Positions 33,589 to 42,441 of a stretch of 64,000 bases of DNA are shown here, in pieces. The translations under genes were made by a program, and so were the position numbers. Source of the DNA: Paractinoplanes bogorensis (GTDB lineage: Bacteria; Actinomycetota; Actinomycetes; Mycobacteriales; Micromonosporaceae); contig NZ_JAHKKG010000003.1 in assembly GCF_018829635.1 (NCBI RefSeq), forward strand, positions 726,934 to 790,933. Reading direction: 5' to 3'. A model generated the notes under the pieces. It made no database searches, was not told where the DNA came from, and worked only from the letters and a program-made list of their open reading frames with translations. The stretch's first letter is position 1, and each line of letters opens with the position of its first letter.

Positions 33589-33954
33589 TCAACCTCGGCG
33601 GACGTGCACTCCGCCGGCCAGGCTGTACTCGCGGACCCGGAGCGTGACCGCCGCGCCGGCCGAGCGAACGGCCTCGGTGCGGACGCCGCCGAACAGCCGC
33701 AGACCCTCGACCTCGACCGAGACACCGTCCGGGACGCGCAGGGAGACGCCGCCGATCGGGGACACCTTGGTGATGATCGGGTCGGGCGGGATCGTGGCCT
33801 CGGTCAGGTCGAGGTTCAGGCCGCCCAGGACACCGACCATCCGCATGTCCCGTGGCAGCCGCCAGGCTCCGCGGCGCTTGATGCCGCCGAGCAGGCTGAA
33901 GTACCAGGCGGCCCCGTCACGGCCGGTGAAACCCGGCTTGTCTGTCGCGTCCAT
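33589..33954 (-). CDS. LiaF-like C-terminal (DUF2154) protein
   Basis: A 121-residue soluble protein. GVLGGLNLDLTEATIPPDPIITKVSPIGGVSLRVPDGVSVEVEG (read in parts) gives the repeated beta-helix-like strands of the cell-wall-active-antibiotic response (LiaF) domain, but no membrane helices are present. A short basic segment, GGIKRRGAWRLPRDMRMVG, precedes it. Relatives appear in envelope-stress modules. The ATG at 33954 has no strong ribosome-binding site. It is next to the ECF42 pair but ends upstream of that promoter, so it is probably a separate unit. Confidence 0.8.
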   Translation of the reverse strand: MDATDKPGFTGRDGAAWYFSLLGGIKRRGAWRLPRDMRMVGVLGGLNLDLTEATIPPDPIITKVSPIGGVSLRVPDGVSVEVEGLRLFGGVRTEAVRSAGAAVTLRVREYSLAGGVHVRRG

Positions 33955-34000
33955 GCCAGTGACGGTAGGCGCCGGTACCCGCCCGGACCCGTGCCGGATG

Positions 34001-34933
34001 TCACGCGAAGCCGGTCTTCGTCAGTTCCTCGGAGACCTGCCAGACGCGGGCCGCCTCCTCGGCGCTGCGCAGGCGCGAGTAGAGCTTCTGCTCGGCGGGC
34101 GGCCCACCGAGGTGGCCGGGACCCTTCGGGCCGTAGAAGAGACCGCCGGCGTCCGGCGTGGTGGCGGCGAGCAGGGCCGGCAGCACCGCCGACTCGACGG
34201 TGCCGACCAGGACGCCGCGGGCCGAGAGGGTCCGGATGATGCGTACGCCCATCGTGTCGCTCGCGCGGCCGACCTCGGGGCGGGCCGCGAGGAGGCTGGT
34301 CGGCGCGATGCCCGGGTGGCTGAGGTTGCTGGTGATGCCCCAGTTGCCGGCCCGGCTGCGGCGGTCGAGTTCGAGCCCGAAGAGACCGAACGCGATCTTG
34401 GACTGACTGTAGGCGCGCCCCCCGCTGTACGAGCGCTCCCAGTTCAGGTCGTCCCAGTTGATGGCGTACTGGTTGGCGGCGATGCTCAGCTGCGAGGTGA
34501 CCCGGGCCCGCCCGGCCTTGAGCAGGGGCAGCAGGTGCGCCACCAGGGCGAAGTGACCCAGGTGGTTGGTGCCGAACTGCAGCTCGAACCCGTCGGCGGT
34601 GGTCTGCCGCTCGGGCGGGGTCATCACCCCGGCGTTGTTGACCAGCAGGTGGATCGGTTCGTTCTCGGCCCGCAGCGTCTCGCCCAGGGCCGACACGGAT
34701 TCCAGCGACGACAGGTCGAGCGAGCGCAGCGACACGTTCGCGTACGGGGTCTTCCGCCGGATCCGCGCGAGCGCCTCCTGGCCCTTGCGCTGATTCCGTA
34801 CGGGAAGAAGCACTTCCGCTCCGGCCCCGGCGAGACGCATGGCCAGCCGGAGACCGACGCCGTCGCTGGCCCCGGTGACGATGGCGCGCCGGCCGGACAG
34901 GTCGGGCACGGTGATGTCGAATGTGCGTGGCAT
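34001..34933 (-). CDS. short-chain dehydrogenase/reductase
   Basis: A 310-residue SDR, probably NADP(H)-dependent. The cofactor motif is [13 protein letters not shown], followed by NNAGVM, and the catalytic Tyr and Lys lie in AYSQSKIA. The C-terminal half is long, as in retinol/protochlorophyllide-type SDRs. Start at ATG 34933. It is divergent from the XRE regulator with a perfect 12-bp inverted repeat between them, so it is probably that regulator's target. Substrate unknown. Confidence 0.93.
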   Translation of the reverse strand: MPRTFDITVPDLSGRRAIVTGASDGVGLRLAMRLAGAGAEVLLPVRNQRKGQEALARIRRKTPYANVSLRSLDLSSLESVSALGETLRAENEPIHLLVNNAGVMTPPERQTTADGFELQFGTNHLGHFALVAHLLPLLKAGRARVTSQLSIAANQYAINWDDLNWERSYSGGRAYSQSKIAFGLFGLELDRRSRAGNWGITSNLSHPGIAPTSLLAARPEVGRASDTMGVRIIRTLSARGVLVGTVESAVLPALLAATTPDAGGLFYGPKGPGHLGGPPAEQKLYSRLRSAEEAARVWQVSEELTKTGFA

Positions 34934-34974
34934 GACCCCAGCGTGAGCCCTGCGGCCGGGGCGAACCACGGCTT

Positions 34975-35007
34975 CCGTATCCACGGATCGCCAGGCCGTG
35001 GATACGG
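34975..35007. promoter_or_regulatory. perfect inverted repeat between SDR and XRE regulator
   Basis: CCGTATCCACGG (34975-34986) and CCGTGGATACGG (34996-35007) are exact reverse complements, 21 bp centre to centre, which is two helical turns. This is the expected geometry for a dimer bound to one face in the shared 101-bp gap. Confidence 0.75.
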
Positions 35008-35034
35008 CGCACCGGGGGCGGTAGAAACGAGGAC

Positions 35035-35877
35035 ATGGTGATCGATCGGATCGGGCTGGCCGAGTTCCTGCGCCGGCGGCGGGAGTCGTTGCAGCCCGAG
35101 GACGTCGGCCTGATCCGCGGGCAGCGCCGCCGCATCAACGGGCTGCGGCGCGAGGAGGTGGCGTCGCTCTGCCACATGTCGACCGACTACTACTCGCGCC
35201 TGGAACGGGAACGCGGACCGCAGCCGTCGACCCAGATGATCGCCTCGATCGCCCAGGGCCTGCACCTGTCGCTCGACGAGCGCGACCACCTCTACCGGCT
35301 GGCCGGCCACCAGCCGCCGATGCGGGGCGCCGACAGCGAGCACATCAGTCCCGGCATGCTCCGGGTGCTCGACCGGCTCAGTGACACCCCGGCCGAGGTG
35401 GTCACCGAGCTCGGCGAGACGCTCCGGCAGACGCCGCTGGGCCGGGCCCTGACCGGCGACACCACGCATTTCTCCTGGCCCGAGCGGTGTTTCGCCTATC
35501 GCTGGTTCACCGACCCGGCGGCCAGGCAGCTGTACGCCCCCGAGGAGCACAGCTTCCAGTCCCGGCTGTTCGCCTCGCACGCCCGCGAGATCGTCACCCG
35601 GCGCGGCCCCGGTTCCCGGCCCGCGCAGCTGGCCGAGATGCTGCTCGAACGCAGCGAGGAGTTCCGCACGCTGTGGGACCAGCACGAGGTCGGCCTGCGC
35701 CCGCGCGAGGTGAAGCGGTTCGTGCACCCCGAGCTGGGCCTGCTCGAGCTGAACTGCCAGACCCTGCTCGATCCGATGCAGTCGCAGATGCTGCTCGTCT
35801 ACACGGCCGTTCCCGGCACCGAGACGTACGAGAAACTGCAGTTGCTCGCGGTCATCGGCGCGCCGTCGATGCGCTAG
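35035..35877 (+). CDS. XRE-family regulator with MmyB-like ligand domain
   Basis: A 280-residue regulator. The N-terminal helix-turn-helix (about 5-75) reads [30 protein letters not shown] (in parts). The remaining about 190 residues form the MmyB-like PAS/ligand-binding domain with [16 protein letters not shown] and the [15 protein letters not shown] motif near the end. Such proteins usually regulate a divergent SDR, as here. The final codon and TAG stop lie at the edge of the palindromic element that starts at 35874. Confidence 0.94.
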   Translation: MVIDRIGLAEFLRRRRESLQPEDVGLIRGQRRRINGLRREEVASLCHMSTDYYSRLERERGPQPSTQMIASIAQGLHLSLDERDHLYRLAGHQPPMRGADSEHISPGMLRVLDRLSDTPAEVVTELGETLRQTPLGRALTGDTTHFSWPERCFAYRWFTDPAARQLYAPEEHSFQSRLFASHAREIVTRRGPGSRPAQLAEMLLERSEEFRTLWDQHEVGLRPREVKRFVHPELGLLELNCQTLLDPMQSQMLLVYTAVPGTETYEKLQLLAVIGAPSMR

Positions 35878-36042
35878 GGCGCGTCTGGCGGATCACGAGG
35901 GCCTGCGCCGGGGCCCAGGCGGCGCCTGACGGCAGCCGCAGGGCGGTCGAATCCAACACCGGGATGCGACCGCCCTGCGGCCGACGTCAGCCACCACCTG
36001 GACCGCGCCGCAGACCCGCGTGATCCGCCAGACGCGCCCTAG
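35874..36042. mobile_element. 169-bp MITE-like palindromic element with 24-bp perfect terminal inverted repeats
   Basis: The left end (35874-35897) starts CTAGGGCGCGTCTGGCGGAT and is exactly complementary to 36019-36042. The inner arms also pair, for example CAGGGCGGTCG with CGACCGCCCTG, so the whole element is one long imperfect hairpin. Both ends are CTAG, consistent with a 4-bp CTAG target duplication as seen for some IS5-family elements (inference). It has no coding capacity. The terminal TAG on each side is the stop codon of a flanking gene. Confidence 0.8.
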
Positions 36043-36707
36043 TACGTGGCGATGCAGACGCAGGCCTTGTTGCCGTCGGCGTCGGCCAGCACGACGAACC
36101 CCGGGGCCTGGCTGTCGTCGACGATCACGCCCCCGGCCGCGACGGCGGCGGCGATCCGCGCCTCGCGCTCTTCGGGCGCCACCCAGACGTCGAGGTGGAA
36201 GCGCTGCCGCGGGGTGTCGTGCTGGTCGGTCTCCTGGAACCAGAGGATCGGCACCCGGGCGGTGAGGTCGCGGACGTCGTCGCCGATCGTGCCCCGGCCC
36301 TGTGCCTCGGTGCTGCCGGTCAGCAGGGCGGCCCACATCGGGGCGATCTCCTTGGCCCGGGCGGTGTCCAGAGCCAGCTCGAGGACGGTGATCGAGGCCG
36401 GGTCGGCGACGAGTCCCAGTGAGGCCGCGACACCGGTGATCCGGTGCGCGAGGTCGACGTCCGTCTGCGTCACCCATTCGACAGCCTGGTCCTGGTGGAC
36501 CGCGTCCTGGCTGATCAGCTTGAGGTCGATCCAGTTGTCGCCGATGGTGGCCCGCACGTGGTCAGTGGGCACGTCGCCCAGCGCGGCCAGGAAACGTACG
36601 CCGGCCTGGAAGTCTCCGGTCCGGTAGCGCGCGTGCAGCCCCTGACCCATCTTGCGCCAGTCGGCCAGTCCGGCTTTGGTCACCTGTTCGAGCATCAGCA
36701 TGTCCAT
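36039..36707 (-). CDS. pterin-4a-carbinolamine dehydratase-like plus VOC-domain fusion
   Basis: A 222-residue protein. The N-terminal half (about 1-100) resembles a PCD-like domain (GLADWRKMGQGLHARYRTGDF, DHVRATIGDNWIDLKLISQD, VDLAHRI). The C-terminal half (about 105-222) is a glyoxalase/VOC unit with RFHLDVWVAPEEREARI and PGFVVLADADGNKACV. Such fusions are common hypothetical proteins in actinobacteria. The ATG at 36707 lacks a good ribosome-binding site; ATG 36701 is possible. Its TAG stop lies in the terminal repeat of the palindromic element, so the original C-terminus may have been altered. It is 31 bp downstream of the MFS gene. Confidence 0.82.
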   Translation of the reverse strand: MDMLMLEQVTKAGLADWRKMGQGLHARYRTGDFQAGVRFLAALGDVPTDHVRATIGDNWIDLKLISQDAVHQDQAVEWVTQTDVDLAHRITGVAASLGLVADPASITVLELALDTARAKEIAPMWAALLTGSTEAQGRGTIGDDVRDLTARVPILWFQETDQHDTPRQRFHLDVWVAPEEREARIAAAVAAGGVIVDDSQAPGFVVLADADGNKACVCIATY

Positions 36708-36738
36708 GGAGAGGCACGGTAGACCCGAAACCGGACGA

Positions 36739-37911
36739 CTAGCGTCCGGATATAACGAGGGCGGGGACGGCCCGGAGGCGTACGGAAAGAACGCCCGTGA
36801 GGCCGACGAAGACCGAGGCCAATGCGACAACCGCGGGCCACGCACCCAGCGACCAGGCGGTCCCGGCCAGGCTGCCGAAGATCGACGACCCGGCGTAGTA
36901 GGCGAACAGGTAGAACGAGGCGGCCTGGGCCGGCGGCACGTCCCCGGCGTGGGCCCGGACCGGCACCCAGCCGCTGGCCACCCCGTGCACGCAGAAGAAC
37001 CCGGCGGTCATCACGGCCAGCCCGGCCACCACCACCGGCAGATACCCGGCCAGCGTCATCAGCAGGCCGGCCGCGGTCACCAGGCATCCGAACGGCATCA
37101 CCGCCCGCCGCCCGAACCGATCGGCCAGCCGTCCGGACAACGTCGAGCTCACCGACCCGACCGGATAGACCAGGAACACCGCCCCGGCCGCGCCCACGCC
37201 GAGACCGAACTCGGTGGTCAGACGGAATCCCATCGCGTTGGAGACGGCCACGAACGCGCCCATCGCGCACGCGCCGATGCCGTACAGGCTCAGCAGCGCC
37301 GGATCCTTGAGGGCTTTCAGCGACCCGAAGGAGGCCGGGCGCGGCGTGAAGTTCCGCGAACGGGGGAGCAACACGGCGACCACCAGGGCACAGACCAGCC
37401 CGAGCAGGCCGACTGCGGCCAGGGCGACCCTCCACCCGTACGCCTCGGAGACCGCCCCGGTCAGCAGACGCCCCGCCATGCCGCCGAGCGCGTTCCCGCC
37501 GATGTAGAGCCCGGTGACCCGGCCCGTGATCGAGGCGGGCAGTTCCTCACGCAGATAGGCGGTGGCGACCGCGGGCAGCCCGGCCAGCGCGATGCCCTGC
37601 AACAGTCGCAGGACGAGCAGCGCATGCCACCCGGGCGCGATCGCGCAGGCCAGCCCGATCAGTGCCGACAGCGTGACGGAGAGGTGGATCAGCCGGGTGC
37701 GGCCGAACCGCTCGGACAGCGGCCCGGTGACCAGCAGCGTCGCTCCGAGGCCGATCGTCGCCATCGACAGCGACCACGAGCTCTGCCCCGGCGTGACGCC
37801 GAACTCGGTCGCCAGCAGCGGCAGCAGCGCCTGGGTGCTGTAGAGCGCGGCGAACGTGGCCACGCCGGCCGCGAAGAGGGCCCAGCAGACGCGGCGATGT
37901 CGGGTCTCCAT
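36739..37911 (-). CDS. MFS transporter, YnfM-type exporter
   Basis: A 390-residue permease with twelve predicted helices. The loop 2-3 motif is GPLSERFGRTRLIHLSV (in two parts), and the second-half equivalent is GRLADRFGRRAVMP. Length and motifs fit the YnfM/drug-efflux subgroup. The start is ATG 37911 or a GTG 6 bp earlier. It is divergent from a LysR regulator, a standard arrangement for an inducible exporter. The PCD-VOC gene follows on the same strand. Confidence 0.92.
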   Translation of the reverse strand: METRHRRVCWALFAAGVATFAALYSTQALLPLLATEFGVTPGQSSWSLSMATIGLGATLLVTGPLSERFGRTRLIHLSVTLSALIGLACAIAPGWHALLVLRLLQGIALAGLPAVATAYLREELPASITGRVTGLYIGGNALGGMAGRLLTGAVSEAYGWRVALAAVGLLGLVCALVVAVLLPRSRNFTPRPASFGSLKALKDPALLSLYGIGACAMGAFVAVSNAMGFRLTTEFGLGVGAAGAVFLVYPVGSVSSTLSGRLADRFGRRAVMPFGCLVTAAGLLMTLAGYLPVVVAGLAVMTAGFFCVHGVASGWVPVRAHAGDVPPAQAASFYLFAYYAGSSIFGSLAGTAWSLGAWPAVVALASVFVGLTGVLSVRLRAVPALVISGR

Positions 37912-37947
37912 GCGCACACTGTTACGCCCGGCGCATCAATACGTCCA

Positions 37948-37985
37948 ATGCATGCATCTCATGAATCCCATACGCCGTACGTATG
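37948..37985. promoter_or_regulatory. candidate LysR binding sites
   Basis: The palindrome ATGCATGCAT (37948-37957) and the inverted repeat CATAC-N7-GTATG (37969-37985, an ATAC-N7-GTAT LysR-type box) lie in the 71-bp gap between the MFS and LysR genes. The second overlaps the LysR start codon, consistent with autorepression. Confidence 0.5.
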
Positions 37986-38864
37986 ATGAGCGTCGTGCAG
38001 ATCGAGGACCTTCGCGCGCTGACCGCCCTGGGTGACCACGAACACGTCACCGAGGCCGCGGCCGCGCTCGGGACCACCCAGCCCACGCTGTCGCGGCTGC
38101 TGAGCCGGGTCGAGGCCGAACTCGGCGCCCGCCTGTTCGAGCGGGACGCCAAGGGCGTGCACCCCAATCCGCTCGGCACGCTGACCCTGGAGGCCGCCCG
38201 CGACATCGTCGACCGGCACGACCGCCTGCGCCGTGACCTGGCCGGGCGGCTCGATCCCGACTCGGGCACGGTCCGCCTGGCCTTCCTCGATTCGATGGCG
38301 ACGTCCCTGGTTCCCAAGATCCTTCACTCCGTACGCGTCCAGGCGCCACACCTGCGCATCGAACTGCACCAGGAGCCGAACCACGAGATCCTGCGCGACC
38401 TCGCCTCCGGGGACGCCGAGCTGGCCCTGACCACGCCCAGCCCCGGCCCGTACGGGTGGCTGGCCCTGCAACGGCAGACCCTGGCCCTGATCGTCCCGCC
38501 CGGCCACCGCCTGGCCCGCCGCCGTCGCGCGCGCCTGGCCGACGTGGCCGCCGACGACTTCGTCACCATCCCGCCCGGGTTCGGCTTCCGGGCCCAGGTC
38601 GACGACCTGTTCGCCGCGGCCGGGGTGACCCCGCGGATCGTGCTCGAGATCGGCGACCTGGCCACCATCGAGGGCCTGGTCGGTGCCGGTCTCGGCGTGG
38701 CCGTGGTGCCCGCCCACTTCGCCGGGGCCACCGGCACGATCGGGATCCCCCTTTCCGGCACCGACGCCGAGCGGGTGGTCGGGCTGACCTGGCGCGCCGA
38801 CCGCACGCTGACCCCGGCCGCCGAGCGCTTCCGCGCGCTGGTCGAGCAGTCCGGCCCCTACTGA
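37983..38864 (+). CDS. LysR-family transcriptional regulator
   Basis: A 293-residue regulator. The N-terminal winged helix has VTEAAAALGTTQPTLSRLLSRVEAELGARLF (in parts). The co-inducer domain (about 90-290) begins GTVRLAFLDSMATSLVP. Start codons at 37983 and 37986, or GTG at 37995, are all possible and none has a ribosome-binding site, so it may be leaderless. It is divergent from the MFS transporter and probably controls it. Confidence 0.93.
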   Translation: MMSVVQIEDLRALTALGDHEHVTEAAAALGTTQPTLSRLLSRVEAELGARLFERDAKGVHPNPLGTLTLEAARDIVDRHDRLRRDLAGRLDPDSGTVRLAFLDSMATSLVPKILHSVRVQAPHLRIELHQEPNHEILRDLASGDAELALTTPSPGPYGWLALQRQTLALIVPPGHRLARRRRARLADVAADDFVTIPPGFGFRAQVDDLFAAAGVTPRIVLEIGDLATIEGLVGAGLGVAVVPAHFAGATGTIGIPLSGTDAERVVGLTWRADRTLTPAAERFRALVEQSGPY

Positions 38865-38873
38865 GACCAGGCC

Positions 38874-39767
38874 TCAGCTCCAGGCGAGGCTCGCGCGGGT
38901 CTGCCAGTACTGCTCGGGCGGCTCGGGCGCGGCGGTCAGCCGATCGAGCTCGTCGGCGGTGAGGGCCAGCGAGGCGGCCCGCAGGTTCGAAGCGAGCTGA
39001 GCCTCGGCCGCCGCTCCGCTCAGCACGATCGGCGACCACGGCTGCTGCAGCGCGGCCGCGAGGGCTTCGGCGTCGCGGCCGGCCAGCCGGCCGTTGGCCA
39101 TGCCCTCCTTGACGATCACCTCGCAACCCGCCGCCCGCGCCTCGGCCAGGGCCGGCCCGGCGCTCGTCTCGAGCAGGTTCCAGGTGGCCTGCACGCAGCG
39201 GAACAACCGGCGGCCGTCGACCTCGACCTCGAGCGCGGCCCGGATCGCGTCGGCCTGGCGTGGTCCGCTGGTCGAGAAGCCGACCACCGCGCCCTGCCCG
39301 GCCAGACGCCGGTGCAGCTCGCGGTCGGTGAGCGCCGGGCTGTCCGGGGTGACCGAGTGGATCTGATAGAGCGCCAGCCGGTCGCCGAGCAGGGCCCGGG
39401 TCTCGCCGATCTGCCGGTCGAAGGTCGCCACGCCGTGGTCCTTGACCTCGTGCTTCTCCGCGGTGACGCGCCAGTCGGCGGTGTAGGTGTAGCCCCACTT
39501 GCTGCCGGCGATCGCGCCGTCGTGGCCGGGCAGCCAGGACGCCAGGAACTCCTCGGCCCGTCCGTACGACCTCGCCACGTCGAAATACCGCACGCCGGCC
39601 GCCCACGCGTCGTCGAGCAGCGTGTGCGCCCGCTCCCGCATCGCCTCGACCGTCCGGTCGGCGGGCAGGTCGGTGTCACGCCCGAGGTTGATGTAGCCGG
39701 GGCGGCCCACCGCGGCCAGTCCGAGCCCGATCCGGGCCACGCCGGTGAGGGCGGAGAAGAGGTCCAT
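38874..39767 (-). CDS. aldo/keto reductase
   Basis: A 297-residue TIM-barrel oxidoreductase. It has the Asp-Tyr part of the tetrad in GVRYFDVARSYGRAEEF, a Lys in GSKWGY, and LALYQIHSVT for the His region. The C-terminal SGAAAEAQLASNLRAA resembles the NADP-binding loop. It is convergent with the LysR gene, 9 bp apart. Physiological substrate unknown. Confidence 0.92.
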   Translation of the reverse strand: MDLFSALTGVARIGLGLAAVGRPGYINLGRDTDLPADRTVEAMRERAHTLLDDAWAAGVRYFDVARSYGRAEEFLASWLPGHDGAIAGSKWGYTYTADWRVTAEKHEVKDHGVATFDRQIGETRALLGDRLALYQIHSVTPDSPALTDRELHRRLAGQGAVVGFSTSGPRQADAIRAALEVEVDGRRLFRCVQATWNLLETSAGPALAEARAAGCEVIVKEGMANGRLAGRDAEALAAALQQPWSPIVLSGAAAEAQLASNLRAASLALTADELDRLTAAPEPPEQYWQTRASLAWS

Positions 39768-40097
39768 GCCCCTATCCAAGCAGGCCACGCCGGCAGCCCT
39801 CGGCCCGGCGGAACCTGGCCTGATGCGGTGCCGGAGAGGCCTTCGATGGCGGCCGAGGGTCTCTCCAGCGTCCCCGCCGGTCTGGGCGGCGGCCTGCGCG
39901 CTCCCGCTCCAGACCCGCGCCCCGCCCGCCGAACCGGCAGGCCGGGCGCGGACCCTGTGGGGAGGGTTCGTTTCCCGGTTCACATGCTTGTGGCGGCCGA
40001 TGGCGAACTCTGCCCGGGGATATGACGGTTGCGTGACGAAACCCGGGTTTTGCTGCACAGCCGTGTCGCGGGCGGTCCGGCGCGGCATCATGCGGGT
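39768..40097. other. 330-bp intergenic region before the two-component system
   Basis: No credible gene is seen. It holds the divergent control region of the aldo/keto reductase and response regulator genes, including the direct-repeat motif at 40023-40038. The word CATCAT at 40086-40091, just before the regulator's ATG, may be a weak -10. Confidence 0.5.
40023..40038 (+). promoter_or_regulatory. candidate response-regulator binding site (autoregulation)
   Basis: TGACGGTTGCGTGACG is a direct repeat of TGACG with an 11-bp period, the spacing used by OmpR-type dimers. A near copy, TGACAGTTCCATGACG, lies at 42838-42853 before the lipoprotein gene. Confidence 0.55.
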
Positions 40098-40784
40098 ATG
40101 AGCGCCGTGCTGCTGATCGAGGACGACGACCGGATCCGCCTGTCCCTGGCGATGGCCCTGGAGGACGAGGGGTACGAGACCCATGCCGTGGCCACGGCCG
40201 AGGAGGGGCTCGAGATGCAGCGCCGGCAGCCCGCCGACGCCGTGCTGGTCGATCTCATGCTGCCCGGCATGGACGGCTTCGAGTGCATCCGGCAGCTGCG
40301 CCGCACCGACGACGTGCCGGTCATCGTGGTCAGCGCCCGCGACGACACCCACGACATCGTGGCCGGGCTGGAAGCGGGCGCCGACGACTACGTGATCAAA
40401 CCGGTGGCGGTGAAGGAGCTGGCCGCGCGGCTGCGGGCGATGCGCCGGCGGGGACGCGCGGCCACTGCGGCGGCCACCCCGGCCATGACCGTGCTGACCT
40501 TCGGCGACCTCGAGATCCGGCCCGAGGCGGGTGAGGTACGCCTGCACGGCGACCCGGTCGCGGTCACCCGCACCGAGTTCCGGCTGCTGTGCGAGCTGGC
40601 CGAGCACCCCGGCCAGGTGCTCTCGCGGCAGCAGTTGCTGAGCCGCGTCTGGGAGTACGAGATCGGCGACGAGCGGCTGGTCGACGTGCACGTGGGCCGG
40701 CTCCGCCACAAGATCGAGGACAACACCGGACGCCCCCGGCACCTGGTGACCGTGCGCGGTCTGGGCTACAAGCTGCAGCCGTGA
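40098..40784 (+). CDS. response regulator, OmpR/PhoB family
   Basis: A 228-residue regulator. The receiver has IEDDDRIR, phospho-acceptor Asp52 (VLVDLMLPGMDG), VVSARDD and the Lys in YVIKPV. The C-terminal winged helix includes RTEFRLLCELAEHPGQVLSR (about 157-176) and DVHVGRLRHKIEDN. Start at ATG 40098. There is no clear ribosome-binding site and the upstream CATCAT suggests a leaderless transcript. It overlaps the kinase gene by 4 bp (GTGA). Confidence 0.95.
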   Translation: MSAVLLIEDDDRIRLSLAMALEDEGYETHAVATAEEGLEMQRRQPADAVLVDLMLPGMDGFECIRQLRRTDDVPVIVVSARDDTHDIVAGLEAGADDYVIKPVAVKELAARLRAMRRRGRAATAAATPAMTVLTFGDLEIRPEAGEVRLHGDPVAVTRTEFRLLCELAEHPGQVLSRQQLLSRVWEYEIGDERLVDVHVGRLRHKIEDNTGRPRHLVTVRGLGYKLQP

Positions 40785-42127
40785 GACGGGCCGGGCTGCG
40801 CACCCGGGTCAGCGCGGCGTTCGCGATCGGCGCGCTGGCCCTGTCGGCCGGTGTGACGTTCGTGTCGTACGAGCTGATCAGCAACACGCTGTTCCGGGAG
40901 CGGGAGCGCGCGGCCGTCCGGGCCACCTACTTCGACGCCACGGTGGTCAACGCCGGGCTGGCCGGCAGCGACCCCGAGGTGGGCGAGCTGCTGCAGGCCC
41001 TCGACATCGGCGCCGACCGCTACGTGCTGCTCTACCGGCAGGGCCAGTGGTACTCGCGCAGCGCCGACGCCTCGGCCGGCTCGGCCGTGCCCGACGCGTT
41101 GCAGCAGATGGCCGCGACCGGTCAGGCCGGCGCCCAGCGGATCCGCCGCGACAGCGAGGCCGCCCTGGTCGTGGCCGTCCCGGTGCAGGGCGAGGCGGTG
41201 TTCTACGAGATCGTCTCGCTGGGCGAGCTGGAACGCACGTTGCAGCTGCTGGCGCTGGTGCTGACCGCCGTCGCGATCATGGTGGCGGCCGGGGGAGCGG
41301 CGGTCGGCTGGTACGTCACCCGGCACGCCCTGCGTCCCCTGGCGGCGGTGGCCGACGCGGCCAGCGGTATCGCCGAGGGCGACCTCGACACCCGCCTCGA
41401 CCCGGACGCGGAACCCGAGCTGGCCCGGCTCACCGAGTCGTTCAACCACATGGCCGACGAACTGTCCCGCCGGCTGCAACGCGACCGCCGGTTCGCCGCC
41501 GACGTCAGCCACGAGTTGCGCTCGCCGCTGCAGACGCTGTCGGCCGCGGTGAGCGTGCTCAACCGCCGCAAGGACAAGCTCGACGAGCGGTCGGCGGCCG
41601 CCATCGGGCTGATCGCCGACGAGGTGGCCCGCTTCCAGGCGCTGGTCGACGACCTGATCGAACTGGCCCGCAGCGACCAGCCGGTGCACCGCGAGCCGGT
41701 GGACATCGGCCTGCTGGCCGGGCGGGCCCTGCGCGACCGGGGGCTTCCGGTCGACCTGGTCGAGGTGGTGCCGGGCACGCCGGTGGACTGGCCGATCGAC
41801 CGCCGCCGGGTCGAGCAGGCGCTCGGCAACCTGCTCGACAACGCGGTCCGCTACGGCGGGGGCCCGGTGGCGGTCCGGATCGGGCCGGAGTTCCTCGAGG
41901 TCGACGACGCCGGTCCGGGCGTGCCGGCCGAGTCGCGTCCGACGATCTTCGACCGGTTCGTCCGTGGCCCGGCCGCGAACTCCCGCGGCGGGGGCGACGG
42001 CACCGGCCTGGGGCTGGCCATCGTGGCCGAGCACGCGGCCGCGCACGGCGGCAAGGTGATGCTGCTGGACCGGCCGGGCGGCGGCGCCCGATTCCGGATG
42101 GAGCTGCCTCAGGCCGAGAGCGAGTAG
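40781..42127 (+). CDS. sensor histidine kinase, EnvZ/PhoR class
   Basis: A 448-residue membrane kinase. The first helix is about 13-33, an extracytoplasmic sensor region spans about 35-152, and the second helix is about 155-178. A HAMP domain follows (RHALRPLAAVADAASGI), then the H box DVSHELRSPLQTL with His244, N box NLLDNAVRYGG, D box VDDAGPGVP and G box GTGLGLAIVAEH. The GTG start overlaps the response regulator stop. The last 19 bp overlap the end of the STAS gene on the opposite strand. Confidence 0.95.
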   Translation: MRRAGLRTRVSAAFAIGALALSAGVTFVSYELISNTLFRERERAAVRATYFDATVVNAGLAGSDPEVGELLQALDIGADRYVLLYRQGQWYSRSADASAGSAVPDALQQMAATGQAGAQRIRRDSEAALVVAVPVQGEAVFYEIVSLGELERTLQLLALVLTAVAIMVAAGGAAVGWYVTRHALRPLAAVADAASGIAEGDLDTRLDPDAEPELARLTESFNHMADELSRRLQRDRRFAADVSHELRSPLQTLSAAVSVLNRRKDKLDERSAAAIGLIADEVARFQALVDDLIELARSDQPVHREPVDIGLLAGRALRDRGLPVDLVEVVPGTPVDWPIDRRRVEQALGNLLDNAVRYGGGPVAVRIGPEFLEVDDAGPGVPAESRPTIFDRFVRGPAANSRGGGDGTGLGLAIVAEHAAAHGGKVMLLDRPGGGARFRMELPQAESE

Positions 42128-42441
42128 CCGGCCAGGGCGGCGTCCAGGTCCGGATACATCGGGAACACCGGGTGCAGCTTCATCGTGTGCAGCACCGTCA
42201 CCACGTACCGCGAAGGAGCGGCCAGGGTGAGGGTTCCCCCGTGCGCCTTGGCCTCGTTGAGGGCCCGCACCAGCAGACTGAGCCCGGCCGAGTCGATCGT
42301 CGGGGCCGCGTGCAGGTCGACGATGACGTGCCGATGGTCCCGGACGGCCACGGTGAGCGACTCCCGCATCGTCTCGACCGCGTCGGCGTCGAGATCGGCC
42401 GACGGGGTGACGACGGCGACGTCCTGGTGCACGGCAGTCAT
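42109..42441 (-). CDS. STAS-domain anti-sigma factor antagonist
   Basis: A 110-residue protein with the STAS fold. HVIVDLHAAPTIDSAGLSLLVRAL (in two parts) holds the conserved D-S-A-G segment, where the Ser is the usual site of kinase-mediated phosphorylation. The ATG at 42441 has an excellent GGAGG site. It overlaps the upstream membrane protein gene by 4 bp and the 3' end of the sensor kinase gene by 19 bp. Its partner anti-sigma kinase is not encoded nearby. Confidence 0.92.
   Translation of the reverse strand: MTAVHQDVAVVTPSADLDADAVETMRESLTVAVRDHRHVIVDLHAAPTIDSAGLSLLVRALNEAKAHGGTLTLAAPSRYVVTVLHTMKLHPVFPMYPDLDAALAGYSLSA

Noticed and set aside
35874..36042. Possible tRNA or structured RNA in the palindromic element
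   Set aside because: The fold is a single long hairpin without cloverleaf or conserved T-loop; terminal repeats point to a mobile element.
35893..36477. Long minus-strand frame running through the palindromic element
   Set aside because: It lies in the wrong frame of the PCD-VOC gene and mostly encodes Arg/Gly-rich sequence typical of a shadow frame.
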